A stretch of 64,000 bases of DNA from the NCBI GenBank assembly GCA_963704535.1, contig OY969916.1, positions 4,526,001 to 4,590,000 of the forward strand, read 5' to 3'. The DNA is from G963704535 sp963704535. Its GTDB lineage: Bacteria; Chloroflexota; Chloroflexia; Chloroflexales; Roseiflexaceae. Under the pieces are notes generated by a model, which saw only the letters and a program-made list of their open reading frames with translations, was not told the DNA's origin and ran no database searches. This document shows positions 25,991 through 34,883 of this stretch, piece by piece. The first letter of the stretch is position 1. Each line of letters begins with the position of its first letter. The translations under genes were made by a program, and so were the position numbers.

Positions 25991-26227
25991 CTATCCGGCT
26001 GTTGCGATCTGCTGCGCCTCGGGCTGGCCTTGCAGCGCGGCGTCGCCCTCGGTCACCAGCTCCTCGTAGACCTTTTCGGAGATGACGCCGTCGCGCAGCA
26101 GTGCCGCAAGCATCGCGCGCTGCGCCCGCAGCCCCTCGCGCCAGGCGTCCTCGCGCTCCTCCGCCCGCAGCGTCGGGTGCGCTTGCAGCAACTCTCGCTG
26201 CGCGTCAAGCGCCTGGGCTATCCGCAA
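25991..26227 (-). pseudogene. Remnant of a cation/proton antiporter C-terminal tail
   Basis: A 78-codon frame without ATG (opens with TTG) encodes an amphipathic helical region, AQRAMLAALLRDGVISEKVYEELV. It matches in style the cytoplasmic tail of the NhaP-type antiporter at 36951-38630 (ERTTLRDLLRQGLIESETAQKL). No membrane domain is present. It is best read as the decayed end of such an antiporter, stranded between two divergent TTAAGG-type promoters. Confidence 0.4.
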
Positions 26228-26234
26228 GCTGTCC

Positions 26235-26287
26235 TTAAGGTTATCTGCCGACAGTTTTAGGCACCCTTATGGATGGCTTCGTATCCT
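26235..26287 (+). promoter_or_regulatory. TTAAGG-type triple-repeat promoter of otsA
   Basis: Half-sites TTAAGG (26235-26240), TTTAGG (26256-26261) and TTATGG (26267-26272) have starts 21 and 11 bp apart. After nine bases lies the -10 TATCCT (26282-26287). The otsA start is about 100 bases downstream. Confidence 0.75.
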
Positions 26288-26389
26288 GTGGGTGCGGCCG
26301 AACGTCGCTATTGCTCGCTGCGCCCAGTCATACCCTGTGCTGATGGTTTCGCTCCATACAACCATTTGGTGAATACAAGAGGAGGACCG

Positions 26390-27850
26390 ATGACCGCCTG
26401 GAACACATCTGACAATCGCCTGCTGATCGTCTCCAATCGCCTGCCGATCGTGCTGGCAAGGACCGAGAGCGGGCAGCCACAGATCGAGCCGGGGAGTGGC
26501 GGGCTGATCAACGCGCTCAACCCGGTGCTGCGCGACCGCGGCGGGTTGTGGGTCGGCTGGCCAGGCACGACTGAGGAGGAAGCGCTCGACGTGGCGCCGC
26601 TGCTGGCCGAGGCAGCACGTGACCTTGGCTACGCGTTCGTGCCGGTCGGGCTGACCGCCGCCGAGCGCGACAAGTTCTATCTGGGCTTCTCCAACGAGAT
26701 TATCTGGCCGCTGTTCCATGACTTGCAGTCACGCTGCAACTTCGACCCGAGCTATTGGGCGACCTACGAGTTGGTCAATCATAAATTCGCGCGGGTGGTT
26801 GCCCAGACGGCCCGGAACGGCGATTACATCTGGGTCCACGACTACCATCTGACGCATGTGGCGAAGGAGTTGCGCACCCTGAATCTCCACGTGCTGATAG
26901 GATTCTTCTTGCACATCCCCTTTCCGGCACCGGATATCTTCCTGAAGCTGCCCTGGCGCACCCAGATCCTGGAGGCGCTGCTGGCCTACGACATGCTTGG
27001 CTTTCAGACCGCACGCGACCAGCACAACTTCGTTCAGTGCGTCATGCAGTTGCTGCCGGATGTCGTCCTCTTGGACCAGGGGGAGGTAACTGTGGCTCAC
27101 GTCGGCAAGCGAGAGGTCCGCTTCGGCGCCTTCCCGATCGGCATCGACTTCGGGGCGCTGGTCGAACAGGCCGCCTCGTCAGATGTCACGCGGCGGATGC
27201 GGCACATCCGCACGCGGCTGCCCGACATGAAGCTGATCCTGGGCGTCGACCGGCTGGACTATACCAAGGGCATTCCGCAGCGCCTGGAAGCGTTTCGCCA
27301 CGCGCTGCTACGCTACCCGGAGCTGCGTGAGCGAGTGGTGCTGACCCAGGTGGTGGTGCCCAGCCGCACCACCATCCGCGAGTACCACGAGCTGAAAGTG
27401 AGCGTCGAGCGACTGGTGAGCGAGATCAACGGGCAGTTTAGCGAGCCGGGCTGGGTGCCGATTCACTACATCAACCGGCCGCTGGAGTGGCCGCAGTTGC
27501 TGGCCTACTACCGCGCCGCCGATATCGCGCTAGTCACGCCGTTGAAAGATGGGATGAACCTGGTCGCGAAGGAGTACTGTGCCTGTAGCCTAGAGGACGG
27601 CGTGCTGATCCTGAGCGAGTTCGCCGGGGCGGCGGCGCAGCTGAAGCAGGATGCGCTGCTGGTCAACCCGTACGATGTCGAGGGCGTCGCCGAGGCGATC
27701 GAGCGGGCGTGGGCAATGCCGGAGGAGGAGCGGTGGCTGCGGATGCAGGCCATGCGCCGCACCATCCGCGAGCAAGATATCTTCTGGTGGGTCGACGCCT
27801 TCCTACGATCGGGTAGCACACCGATGACCTCACCCACCACTGGCGAGTAA
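26390..27850 (+). CDS. otsA: Trehalose-6-phosphate synthase
   Basis: GT20 glycosyltransferase of 486 residues that joins glucose from a nucleotide sugar to glucose-6-phosphate, the first step of trehalose synthesis. Family motifs are RLLIVSNRLPI at the start, GSGGLINAL, GLWVGWPG, WVHDYHL, FFLHIPFP, GVDRLDYTKGIPQRL and the nucleotide-sugar site PLKDGMNLVAKEY with SEFAGAA. The ATG at 26390 follows AGAGGAGG. A TTAAGG-type operator promoter lies about 100 bases upstream. The product would feed OtsB (19234). Trehalose protects against osmotic stress, desiccation and heat. Confidence 0.95.
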   Translation: MTAWNTSDNRLLIVSNRLPIVLARTESGQPQIEPGSGGLINALNPVLRDRGGLWVGWPGTTEEEALDVAPLLAEAARDLGYAFVPVGLTAAERDKFYLGFSNEIIWPLFHDLQSRCNFDPSYWATYELVNHKFARVVAQTARNGDYIWVHDYHLTHVAKELRTLNLHVLIGFFLHIPFPAPDIFLKLPWRTQILEALLAYDMLGFQTARDQHNFVQCVMQLLPDVVLLDQGEVTVAHVGKREVRFGAFPIGIDFGALVEQAASSDVTRRMRHIRTRLPDMKLILGVDRLDYTKGIPQRLEAFRHALLRYPELRERVVLTQVVVPSRTTIREYHELKVSVERLVSEINGQFSEPGWVPIHYINRPLEWPQLLAYYRAADIALVTPLKDGMNLVAKEYCACSLEDGVLILSEFAGAAAQLKQDALLVNPYDVEGVAEAIERAWAMPEEERWLRMQAMRRTIREQDIFWWVDAFLRSGSTPMTSPTTGE

Positions 27851-28214
27851 TCTGACCAGCGCCCTGATCGGCGTCTTCTACTTCGCCTACATCGACCTGG
27901 ATCGGGTCGATGAGCGCCGGAATGGCGCGCAAGCATCTTGACTCGCAGTCGCGGTAAGGGTACGATGGGCGCACCACCACACGACGCTGTCACATCCCAC
28001 TCGCCATCCACAAGAACCTCGTCGCATCACGATGGGTCGCCTCCACGGAGACTCGATGCATATTGCTGATCCCTCACGCGCGCAGCGATCGATGAGAACG
28101 ACCCTGACGCTGCTGCTGAGAGCGTTCAGATTGTCGTCGCCGATCTTCGTAACGGAGTTGTGATTGTGAGTCACAGAAGTAAAGCGAGGTACCGTCATTA
28201 CCGTCAATGAATCA
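27851..28214. other. Intergenic region between otsA and the SLATT-like gene
   Basis: A short plus-strand frame just after otsA (27851-27940) encodes a hydrophobic fragment (LIGVFYFAYIDLDRVD) with no recognisable family. A direct repeat TACCGTCAT/TACCGTCAA lies at 28189-28207, just before the next gene. Nothing else is supported. Confidence 0.35.
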
Positions 28215-28709
28215 ATGTCCACCTACCCGGTCGATCTGGGACGGGCACCGCCACAGGAGCTGCCGGACAAAGCCAACTGGCTGAATCAGCGTCTCGACGA
28301 GGCGATTGCGCGCGTCAGTCGGATCAAACATGCCAACCACCAGAGAGCCGGCGTCATCAAGATCGCGACCCTGACCTTTTCGAGCGCGATCACCGTGCTA
28401 CTGGGCCTCGACATGGCTGGCCTGGGCTCATTCTTCAATCCGCTGGCACTGGTGCTCGGCGGGCTCGTCACGCTGCTGAACGCGCTGGATCCGTTCTTCA
28501 ACTTCCGCGCGCTGTGGATCGAGCACGAGGCTGCGCTGGCGCGGTTTCAGCGCATCAAAGACCAGTTGGGCTTCTTGCTCGCCGGGACGGAAGCCAACGC
28601 GGCCTACGCCAATGAGCTGGAACGCATCTACCAGGACTACCAGCAAGTCTGGCTCGATCTCGGCCAGACGTGGACACAGGCTCGGCACAGTAGCGATCAG
28701 AGGCGCTAG
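28215..28709 (+). CDS. SLATT/DUF4231-like two-helix membrane protein
   Basis: A 164-residue protein with a soluble N-terminal helix (LPDKANWLNQRLDEAIARV), two closely spaced membrane segments at about 52-66 and 73-95 (FFNPLALVLGGLVTLLNAL), and a long C-terminal helix. This is the layout of SLATT or DUF4231 proteins, which in other systems are proposed pore-forming effectors; that role is not shown here. The start at 28215 lacks a strong ribosome site. GH15 and trehalose genes flank it, suggesting envelope stress rather than defence. Confidence 0.6.
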   Translation: MSTYPVDLGRAPPQELPDKANWLNQRLDEAIARVSRIKHANHQRAGVIKIATLTFSSAITVLLGLDMAGLGSFFNPLALVLGGLVTLLNALDPFFNFRALWIEHEAALARFQRIKDQLGFLLAGTEANAAYANELERIYQDYQQVWLDLGQTWTQARHSSDQRR

Positions 28710-28721
28710 CAGGAGGTCTTC

Positions 28722-28907
28722 ATGAGCGATAGCCCGATCACCCCTGGCAGCGGCGAAGAAGTCCTTGCGCAGCTCACGGGCGTTGCTCACCCATGCGGGC
28801 GCGACGCCGGGGCGCTCCCGGCCACTATCGGGGCAGTCACGTCGTCGGCTAGCGCGGCTGCCGCTTCTGGTGCTGATGTATCCATAGGTCCATTATCTCA
28901 CTGCTGA
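28722..28907 (+). CDS. Small hypothetical protein
   Basis: A 61-codon frame with an excellent ribosome site (AGGAGG, 7 bases before the ATG), 12 bases after the SLATT-like gene and probably in its operon. The N-terminus (MSDSPITPGSGEEVLAQL) looks protein-like, but the rest is alanine-, serine- and glycine-rich, so the original gene may be truncated or frameshifted. No family is recognised. Confidence 0.35.
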   Translation: MSDSPITPGSGEEVLAQLTGVAHPCGRDAGALPATIGAVTSSASAAAASGADVSIGPLSHC

Positions 28908-29095
28908 TCATCTCCAAGTCAAAGGATTGTACAGATGGTCTGCCACGAAGTGGCAAGATTGCGCCGGCCCGCGATGTTGAAGCGCCGCTGGCACCTCTCT
29001 TGCAGTTTAGCCCACGCGTACTGCGCAATTTCATGCGCGACCTGGGCAATCAGGCGGTGTGCGCCGTGGAGGTTGACGATCGAAAGGAGCAATCC

Positions 29096-30988
29096 ATGAG
29101 CGGTGCTGGCCAGCAGCGGCGCTTTCCGCCGATCGCCGATTACGGCGTGATCGGCAACTGCCACACCGCAGCGCTTGTCAGCAGTCGAGGGTCGATCGAT
29201 TGGCTATGTCTGCCGCGCTTCGACTCGCCGTCGGTCTTCGCCCGCATCCTCGACCTGGAGCGCGGTGGCGCCTGGAGCATCCAACCAACCGAGCCGTTCC
29301 GCTCCGATCACCAGTATCTCGCCAACACCAACGTGCTGGAGACGATCTTTCGCTGTGATAGCGGCCGCATCCGCCTGCTCGACTTCATGGACGTTACGGC
29401 CGGCGATCCGGGCGCCACACGCCCGGTGCCGGGGATGCTGATCCGGGTCGTCGAGGGCATCGACGGGACGGTCGAAGTGGAGAGTATCTGCGCGCCACGG
29501 CCGGACTATGCGCGGCAGCAGCCGCAATTCGACGCACACGGCCGCGAGGTCGCGTTCGGTCGCTTCGTCGTCACAGGCCCGGCCGACTGGCAGGTCGACG
29601 CGGCGCGCCACACCCTGACCAGCCGGCTGACCATCCACAAAGGGGAGCGCACGGCCTTCACGCTTGTGGTACGCGATGAGACCGGCGTTCCTCGCGTCGA
29701 GCCGTTGGTCGTGCTCGATGCCACCACCAAATTCTGGCGCCGCTGGGCCGAACATTGCACCTACCAGGGACCCTACCGCGACGCCGTGGTTCGTAGCGTG
29801 CTGACGCTCAAGCTGCTGACCGACGCGCCGACTGGCGCGATCGTCGCCGCGCCGACCACCTCGTTACCCGAAGAGATCGGCGGCGTCCGCAACTGGGACT
29901 ACCGCTTCACCTGGATTCGCGACGCGTCATTCACATTATACGCGCTGCTGCTGGCCGGCTATGTGGACGAGGATGATGCCTTCTTCGCCTGGATCGAGCG
30001 GACGGTTGAGGTCGAGGGCAGCGGCCTCCAGATCCTGCACCCGATCAGCCCGGAGGGCGACTTGACCGAGCGCACGCTCGACCACCTGTCCGGCTACCGC
30101 AGTTCGCGGCCGGTGCGGATCGGCAACGCCGCCGCCAACCAGCTTCAGCTCGACATCTACGGCGAGGTGCTCGACGCGCTGTACTTCGCCTGCCAAGTCG
30201 GCCAGTATGATCCCAAAGGTGTCTGGCGCGACTTCCTGCCGATCGTCGACTGGGTCGCCAATAACTGGAACCAGCCCGAGAGCGGGATCTGGGAGGTGCG
30301 CGGCGGGCTGCGGCATTTCGTCTACGGCAAAGTGATGAGTTGGGTCGCGCTCGACCGCGGGATCAAGTTGGTGGAGGCTTTCGGCCTGTCCGGCGACACG
30401 GCGCGTTGGTGCGCGGAGCGCGACCGAATCAGAGCTGACGTGTTCGAGAAGGGCTGGAGCGAGAGGCTGGGAGCGTTCAAGCAGTCGTACGAGGACGAGC
30501 GGCTGGACGCCTCCAACCTGCTGCTGCCAGTGGTGGGCTTCATTGACGGCACCGATCCGCGCATGATCGGGACGATCGACGCCACGATCGAGCAGTTGGT
30601 CTCGCACGACCTATGCTACCGCTACCTGGCGGCGCCCGAGGGTCTCTCCGGCGACGAGGCTACCTTTGTGCTCTGCACCTTCTGGCTGATCGACGCGCTG
30701 ATCCTGGCGGGGCGTACCCAGGAGGCCCAGGCGCTATTCGAGCGGACGCTACGCCGCGCAACCCACCTGGGTCTGTTCGCTGAAGAGATCGACCCGATGA
30801 CCGGCGAGCACCTGGGGAACTTCCCGCAGGCGTTCTCGCACATTGGCCTGATCAACGCGGCGGTCTCGCTGGCGCACGTGGGTCAGGCCGGCGCGGTCGA
30901 GACACGTCACGCCGAGGCAGCGGGCCGTGCCGCGACCGGCGGCGGACACCAGAGGCGACCCAACTCAAATGCCGAGCGCGAGCAATAA
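29096..30988 (+). CDS. GH15 glucoamylase/trehalase-like glycoside hydrolase
   Basis: A 630-residue GH15 protein with the N-terminal beta-sandwich (YGVIGNCHTAALVSSRGSIDWLCLPRFDSPSVFARIL) and the (alpha/alpha)6 catalytic barrel. The catalytic regions WDYRFTWIRDASFTLYALL and EEIDPMTGEHLGNFPQAFSHIG are intact. The ATG at 29096 follows AAAGGAGC; the longer upstream frame is not needed. Bacterial GH15 proteins next to otsA/otsB are often trehalases, so this may turn over the trehalose made by the neighbours. Glucoamylase activity on alpha-glucans is the alternative. Confidence 0.9.
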   Translation: MSGAGQQRRFPPIADYGVIGNCHTAALVSSRGSIDWLCLPRFDSPSVFARILDLERGGAWSIQPTEPFRSDHQYLANTNVLETIFRCDSGRIRLLDFMDVTAGDPGATRPVPGMLIRVVEGIDGTVEVESICAPRPDYARQQPQFDAHGREVAFGRFVVTGPADWQVDAARHTLTSRLTIHKGERTAFTLVVRDETGVPRVEPLVVLDATTKFWRRWAEHCTYQGPYRDAVVRSVLTLKLLTDAPTGAIVAAPTTSLPEEIGGVRNWDYRFTWIRDASFTLYALLLAGYVDEDDAFFAWIERTVEVEGSGLQILHPISPEGDLTERTLDHLSGYRSSRPVRIGNAAANQLQLDIYGEVLDALYFACQVGQYDPKGVWRDFLPIVDWVANNWNQPESGIWEVRGGLRHFVYGKVMSWVALDRGIKLVEAFGLSGDTARWCAERDRIRADVFEKGWSERLGAFKQSYEDERLDASNLLLPVVGFIDGTDPRMIGTIDATIEQLVSHDLCYRYLAAPEGLSGDEATFVLCTFWLIDALILAGRTQEAQALFERTLRRATHLGLFAEEIDPMTGEHLGNFPQAFSHIGLINAAVSLAHVGQAGAVETRHAEAAGRAATGGGHQRRPNSNAEREQ

Positions 30989-31054
30989 TGGGCTTGCAGC
31001 CACCGCCTGAACTCTCGCCGAAGTATCCTTCACCACGGCACGCTTAAGGCAACG

Positions 31055-31107
31055 TTTAGTTTTCCCCCGAGCTTCTTTTGGATTTCTCAAGGAGCGCCTG
31101 CTACGCT
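31055..31107 (+). promoter_or_regulatory. TTAAGG-type triple-repeat promoter of the two small genes
   Basis: Half-sites TTTAGT (31055-31060), TTTTGG (31076-31081) and TCAAGG (31087-31092) have starts 21 and 11 bp apart. A -10 TACGCT (31102-31107) follows nine bases later. An extra perfect TTAAGG lies 11 bp upstream at 31044-31049. Confidence 0.6.
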
Positions 31108-31140
31108 AATGTCCTATTAGCCACAGCGAGGAGTGCGCAT

Positions 31141-31341
31141 ATGTTCAACGTATTGGAACAAGGTATCTCCCTGCACGAACGTGCCCTACACCAGGCCCTT
31201 AAGGAAACAGTGGCCCAACAACAATATCCAGGGGTTGTGCCTGTGGCGCCGGACTACCAGACCATCGCGCGCCGCGCGCGCGAAATCGAGCAGGCATGGC
31301 AGCTGAAGAACACCGCCGAACCTGGTATGAAGCATTATTGA
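31141..31341 (+). CDS. Small hypothetical protein of the stress regulon
   Basis: A 66-residue, charged, mostly helical protein (LHERALHQALKETVAQQQ, then IARRAREIEQAWQLK). The ATG at 31141 follows GAGGAG. No family is recognised. It is the first gene behind a TTAAGG-type promoter and is followed 34 bases later by a second small gene. Confidence 0.65.
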   Translation: MFNVLEQGISLHERALHQALKETVAQQQYPGVVPVAPDYQTIARRAREIEQAWQLKNTAEPGMKHY

Positions 31342-31375
31342 TAGCAAACATAAATCAGTGGAAAGGAACAAACTG

Positions 31376-31705
31376 ATGCAGAGCAACCAAAGAAATGAAA
31401 TGCAAGGTTTTGATTTGTTGAGCCAGCCGGCCCAGCAGCGGCTGCGCGCCCGCGTCGCCGACACGGGTGGTAACATCGCGACCGTCGCGGACGAGATTCG
31501 CGCCGAGCTGGAAGAACTCGATCAGCGCAGGGCTGTTAGCTCCGACACCAACCAGCATCAGGCCGATCGGGCCTTCTTCATCGCCCAACTGACGTACCTC
31601 GATCGGCTCGCCAACGTAGAGGCGCAGCCCCAGCGGCCACAGCAGCGTGGATTCCTTGCGCGAGTCCGCAGCGCGCTCGGTCGCGAGCCGGCGATCAACT
31701 CATAA
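31376..31705 (+). CDS. Small hypothetical protein, second gene of the pair
   Basis: A 109-residue soluble helical protein (GNIATVADEIRAELEELDQR, then AFFIAQLTYLDRLANVE) with a basic tail. The ATG at 31376 follows AAAGGAAC. No family is recognised. It shares a promoter with the gene at 31141 and ends before a bidirectional terminator. Confidence 0.65.
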   Translation: MQSNQRNEMQGFDLLSQPAQQRLRARVADTGGNIATVADEIRAELEELDQRRAVSSDTNQHQADRAFFIAQLTYLDRLANVEAQPQRPQQRGFLARVRSALGREPAINS

Positions 31706-31754
31706 ACACGTCTGTGAAACGCAAAACGTGAACAACGTTTCCATCACGCTTCAC

Positions 31755-31784
31755 GCCGGCGCCGCTGAACATAGCGACGCCGGC
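31755..31784. terminator. Bidirectional terminator
   Basis: GCCGGCGCCGCT pairs with AGCGACGCCGGC (one mismatch) around a six-base loop. It separates the plus-strand small genes from the minus-strand antiporter remnant. Confidence 0.6.
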
Positions 31785-31789
31785 GCCGT

Positions 31790-33189
31790 TTATCGCTCGA
31801 ACAGCCGCTGACCCTGGAGGACTTGAGGGCCGAACCCGTCAAAGCGTCGAACGGCCCGATCGAGCGCCGGCCGACTGCCCACCAGCGTCACCAGGTCGCC
31901 CAGTGCGAGCCGGGTGTCACCGCGAGCGATCAGTCGGTCGGCGCCGCGCGCGACTAAGACAACCAGAGCGTCGTGCGGCAACTCGATCGCGCGCTGCGCG
32001 CGACCATCCAGCTCCGGATTGGTCACTGCCACCTCGATGATCGTCATCTCGTCGCCGTGGTCGGTCAAGAGTGCCAACGCCATTGGGTGTGTAAGCAATC
32101 CCTCAAATATCGTCACGACGGCCAGCGCCGGGTTGATCGGTCGGGCTCCGGTGGCGCGGTATGCCGCGTCATACTGGGCGCTTTGCATCTGGGCGATGAT
32201 CAGTGGCACGGCCCAGCGCCTGGGCCGATCGACAGATCGCCAGATTGTGCGCGTCGTCGGGGGTCAGGACCGCCACCGCCTGCGCAGTTGAGCCACCCAA
32301 CTGGGCTAGGTTGCTGGTCTTGATCATATCGGGCGTGATCTGCCGCACCGCAATCCCTCGCGCCGCGAGGCGCCGGGCTAGCAGTTGCGCGACGGCCGTT
32401 ACGCTGACGACGAGCACGCCGCTGCGGCGCGGTCCGGGTGGCGGCGCCAGGCGGGCGAATAGCAGCGGTGAGAGCGTACAGCTCACCACCGCTACCAGCA
32501 CGATCGCCGCATTCGTCGCCGGGGTGATGGCTCCGATCGAGAGGCCGATCGCCGAGGCGGCGATGATCAGGCTCAGCCGTGCTGAGGTCAGCATCCCCAG
32601 TGCCAGCGCCGTCCGTAGCCCAAAGGCGGCCGAGAACACTAGTGCAGGCAGCAGCTTAACCGCGTAGGGGATCAGCGCCGCGACCAGGATGGCCTGGCCG
32701 TAGGGCTGGCGCAGCAGATCGCGCTCTTTGAGCACCGGCACGACGATGCCCAGCGAGGTCGTCGACAGGATCAGCCCCATGATCCACGGGTCGTTAGTGA
32801 GGCCGGCGGCGGTCAAGCCGAACCCGGCGCTGGCTGCGGCGCCGAGCGTCAGCACAAACATGAGCGCGCCGGCGGTAGCCGGCCTGGCGAGCATACTGCG
32901 CAGCCGACCACCACGAATGGCGGGGGGCGGCGCCGAGCGCACTCACGTCGATCTCCAGGCCGGAGAGAAACATCAGGTAGGCGAAGCCGAGCGTGGCGAG
33001 CAGTTCGAGCCAGGGGTCGGGCTGAATGATGTTCAGCCCGCTCCTGCCGAAGATCATCCCGGCCAGGATCTCGCCGACGACCACCGGGATGCGGATGTGA
33101 CGCAGCCGGCCGAGGAGCAGCGGCGTCAGAAAGGCCAGCAGGACGACGAGCAGCAGCGGGTAGAAGGAGACGTGATGCTCCTCCTCCAC
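31790..33189 (-). pseudogene. CPA2 (KefB-like) cation/proton antiporter, decayed
   Basis: Three successive minus-strand frames make one broken antiporter. 33189-32930 gives the first membrane helices (PVVVGEILAGMIFGRSGL). 32942-32205 gives more helices (DPWIMGLILSTTSLGIVVPV) and the TrkA-N part. 32209-31790 gives the TrkA-C end (GDTRLALGDLVTLVGSRPAL). There are one-base shifts near 32935 and 32205. Between QAILVAALI and PYAVKLLPALVF roughly 130 residues expected in a CPA2 protein are missing. It cannot make a working transporter, yet its promoter keeps a full operator at 33231-33283. Confidence 0.8.
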
Positions 33190-33230
33190 TTGATTCCGCG
33201 CGGACAGACACTATCAGCGTCCGCTCTGCC

Positions 33231-33283
33231 AGTCTCGCGACGGCGCCTTAAAAAAGCCGTAACTGATCGCTGAGTTCCCTTAA
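33231..33283 (-). promoter_or_regulatory. TTAAGG-type triple-repeat promoter of the CPA2 antiporter remnant
   Basis: Minus-strand half-sites TTAAGG (33278-33283), TTACGG (33257-33262) and TTAAGG (33246-33251) have starts 21 and 11 bp apart. The -10 position reads GAGACT (33231-33236), weaker than at the other sites. Confidence 0.6.
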
Positions 33284-33300
33284 GAAATCCTTGTACGCTT

Positions 33301-33337
33301 GCCAGTTGTTCCCACGCGGAGGAACAACTGGCGCGTG
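33301..33337. repeat. Perfect 12-bp hairpin between divergent promoters
   Basis: GCCAGTTGTTCC and GGAACAACTGGC pair around CACGCGGA. The loop bases CACGCG can instead pair with CGCGTG at 33332-33337, giving an alternative fold. It separates two divergent TTAAGG-type promoters and could act as an insulator or terminator. Confidence 0.55.
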
Positions 33338-33357
33338 GTGGCTATCTCAAACCGATC

Positions 33358-33410
33358 TTAAGCCCATCGACCGTCGCGTTACGGCACTCTTAAGGTTACT
33401 GCGATAAGCT
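33358..33410 (+). promoter_or_regulatory. TTAAGG-type triple-repeat promoter of the site-2 protease operon
   Basis: Half-sites TTAAGC (33358-33363), TTACGG (33379-33384) and TTAAGG (33390-33395) have starts 21 and 11 bp apart. The -10 TAAGCT (33405-33410) begins nine bases later. Confidence 0.7.
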
Positions 33411-33484
33411 GCGACTATTCGATTCTCGCGATCTGCCGGGCGAGCATGCTCGCTCGTGGATCGTGAGCGGAAGGAGGTCATCAG

Positions 33485-33520
33485 ATGACACGACGAATGT
33501 TTCAAGGCGCACTCGAATAG
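33485..33520 (+). CDS. Possible 11-residue leader peptide
   Basis: A short frame (MTRRMFQGALE) sits in the leader of the site-2 protease transcript with a very strong ribosome site (AAGGAGG). It ends 39 bases before the protease start. It may be a regulatory leader peptide or the start of a lost gene. Confidence 0.3.
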   Translation: MTRRMFQGALE

Positions 33521-33559
33521 CCATCGGTACCTGCATATCAGAAGAGAAAGGAACATATC

Positions 33560-34789
33560 ATGCGTAATCTGTATTCCATCACCACTATTCGTGGGATGCC
33601 GGTGCAAGTCCATTACACCTGGATCATCGTGGCCCTGCTCGGCGTCTGGGTCCTGGGCGGCGTGACGCTACCGGCTTTCCTGCCAGCATCGGGTGTGCTG
33701 GCCCGCCTGCTGCTGGCCCTACTCATCCTGGCGCTCTGCTTTGGGGCAGTCGTCATCCACGAGTTGGCGCACCTGCTGGTCGCGCGCACCTTCGGCGTCC
33801 GCTTCCTAGTGCTCAACCTGTACCCGCTCGGCGCCGTCACACGGCTCCCCGATCCCCACGGTAGCCCGACGGCCGCGTTCTGGACTGCCGCCGCCGGGCC
33901 GGCCGTCAGCCTGCTGCTCTGGGGCATCCTCATCAGCCTCGCGTCGGGCGGAGCCATCAGCTTGGGACTGGCGGTCGTGCTGTATGTCGTTGGCCAATTC
34001 TCGCTTTTCCTGGGGTTGATCAATCTCTTGCCCGGCCTGCCGCTCGACGGTGGGCGCATGCTGCGCGCCGCGTTCTGGTGGGCAACCGGCAATTTCGAGT
34101 CCGCCACCAGCATTGCCCGCCGGCTCGGCCAGATCATCGCCTATGGCCTGATCTTCTTTGGCGCCTGGCGGCTGGTCAATATCAGGGATTGGATGCTCGG
34201 CGGCGCGCTGGTCCTGATCGGCTGGGCCATGCGCGAGGCTGGCGGGACCGCCTACCGGCGCGCGCTGGTCGCGCGGCTGCTGCACCGCCTGACCGCTGGC
34301 GAGGTGCTGCAAACACCTGCTCACGTCGCCGCTCCGGAGGACACGCTACAGGCGTTCGCGCACTCCCTACGTGGGCGGAGTGGCCGCGAGCCGACCGCAG
34401 TGGTCACCGACGGGATGTTCCTGGGCATGATCGACCGCGAGGGGGCGCTGGAGGTACCGCAGGGTCTGTGGGATACGCGCACCGTCGCTGAGACGATGAT
34501 CCCGGCCGCCACACTGGATGTGGCTGCGCCGGATACCCCGGTGAGTATGCTCATCCCGCTCCTGGCCGCTGGCAGTAGGGAGCAGCAACTGCCGGTGCCG
34601 GTGGTGCAGGAGGGACGCCTGGTCGGGCTGATCGACGTCGATCAACTGGTGGAACTGCTCGACCTGGAGGATGAGTTCGGCCTGCTGCCACGCCATAATG
34701 TCACGCAGACGCCGACGGAGGCGCAGCCTGCGGCAGCCGCGCCGGCCCAGCCCACCCCGACACTTCAGCAGCGCGAGGTGAATCGTTGA
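33560..34789 (+). CDS. Site-2 protease family (M50) with C-terminal CBS pair
   Basis: Intramembrane zinc metalloprotease of 409 residues. Zinc-binding HELAH is in the second membrane segment (VVIHELAHLLVAR), and the distal motif LPGLPLDGGRMLRAAFWW supplies the third ligand. About six hydrophobic segments are followed by CBS domains (about 240-375) and a Pro/Ala-rich tail. The ATG at 33560 follows AAAGGAAC. CBS-bearing S2P proteins are thought to sense energy or nucleotide state; substrates are often membrane-bound transcription factors or anti-sigma factors. It is the first gene after a TTAAGG-type promoter and heads a run of stress genes. Confidence 0.9.
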   Translation: MRNLYSITTIRGMPVQVHYTWIIVALLGVWVLGGVTLPAFLPASGVLARLLLALLILALCFGAVVIHELAHLLVARTFGVRFLVLNLYPLGAVTRLPDPHGSPTAAFWTAAAGPAVSLLLWGILISLASGGAISLGLAVVLYVVGQFSLFLGLINLLPGLPLDGGRMLRAAFWWATGNFESATSIARRLGQIIAYGLIFFGAWRLVNIRDWMLGGALVLIGWAMREAGGTAYRRALVARLLHRLTAGEVLQTPAHVAAPEDTLQAFAHSLRGRSGREPTAVVTDGMFLGMIDREGALEVPQGLWDTRTVAETMIPAATLDVAAPDTPVSMLIPLLAAGSREQQLPVPVVQEGRLVGLIDVDQLVELLDLEDEFGLLPRHNVTQTPTEAQPAAAAPAQPTPTLQQREVNR

Positions 34790-34883
34790 GCGTGAGGCAA
34801 CTGATCCATGATGCGCTCCACCGGCGACCGCCGCGCCGGTGGGGCAGCCCACGAGACGCCGGCGGTAGAAAGGAACCGTGTTG

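Noticed and set aside
28215..28709. SLATT-like protein as part of an anti-phage system
   Set aside because: No nucleotide-signalling or nuclease partner adjoins it; neighbours are trehalose and stress genes.
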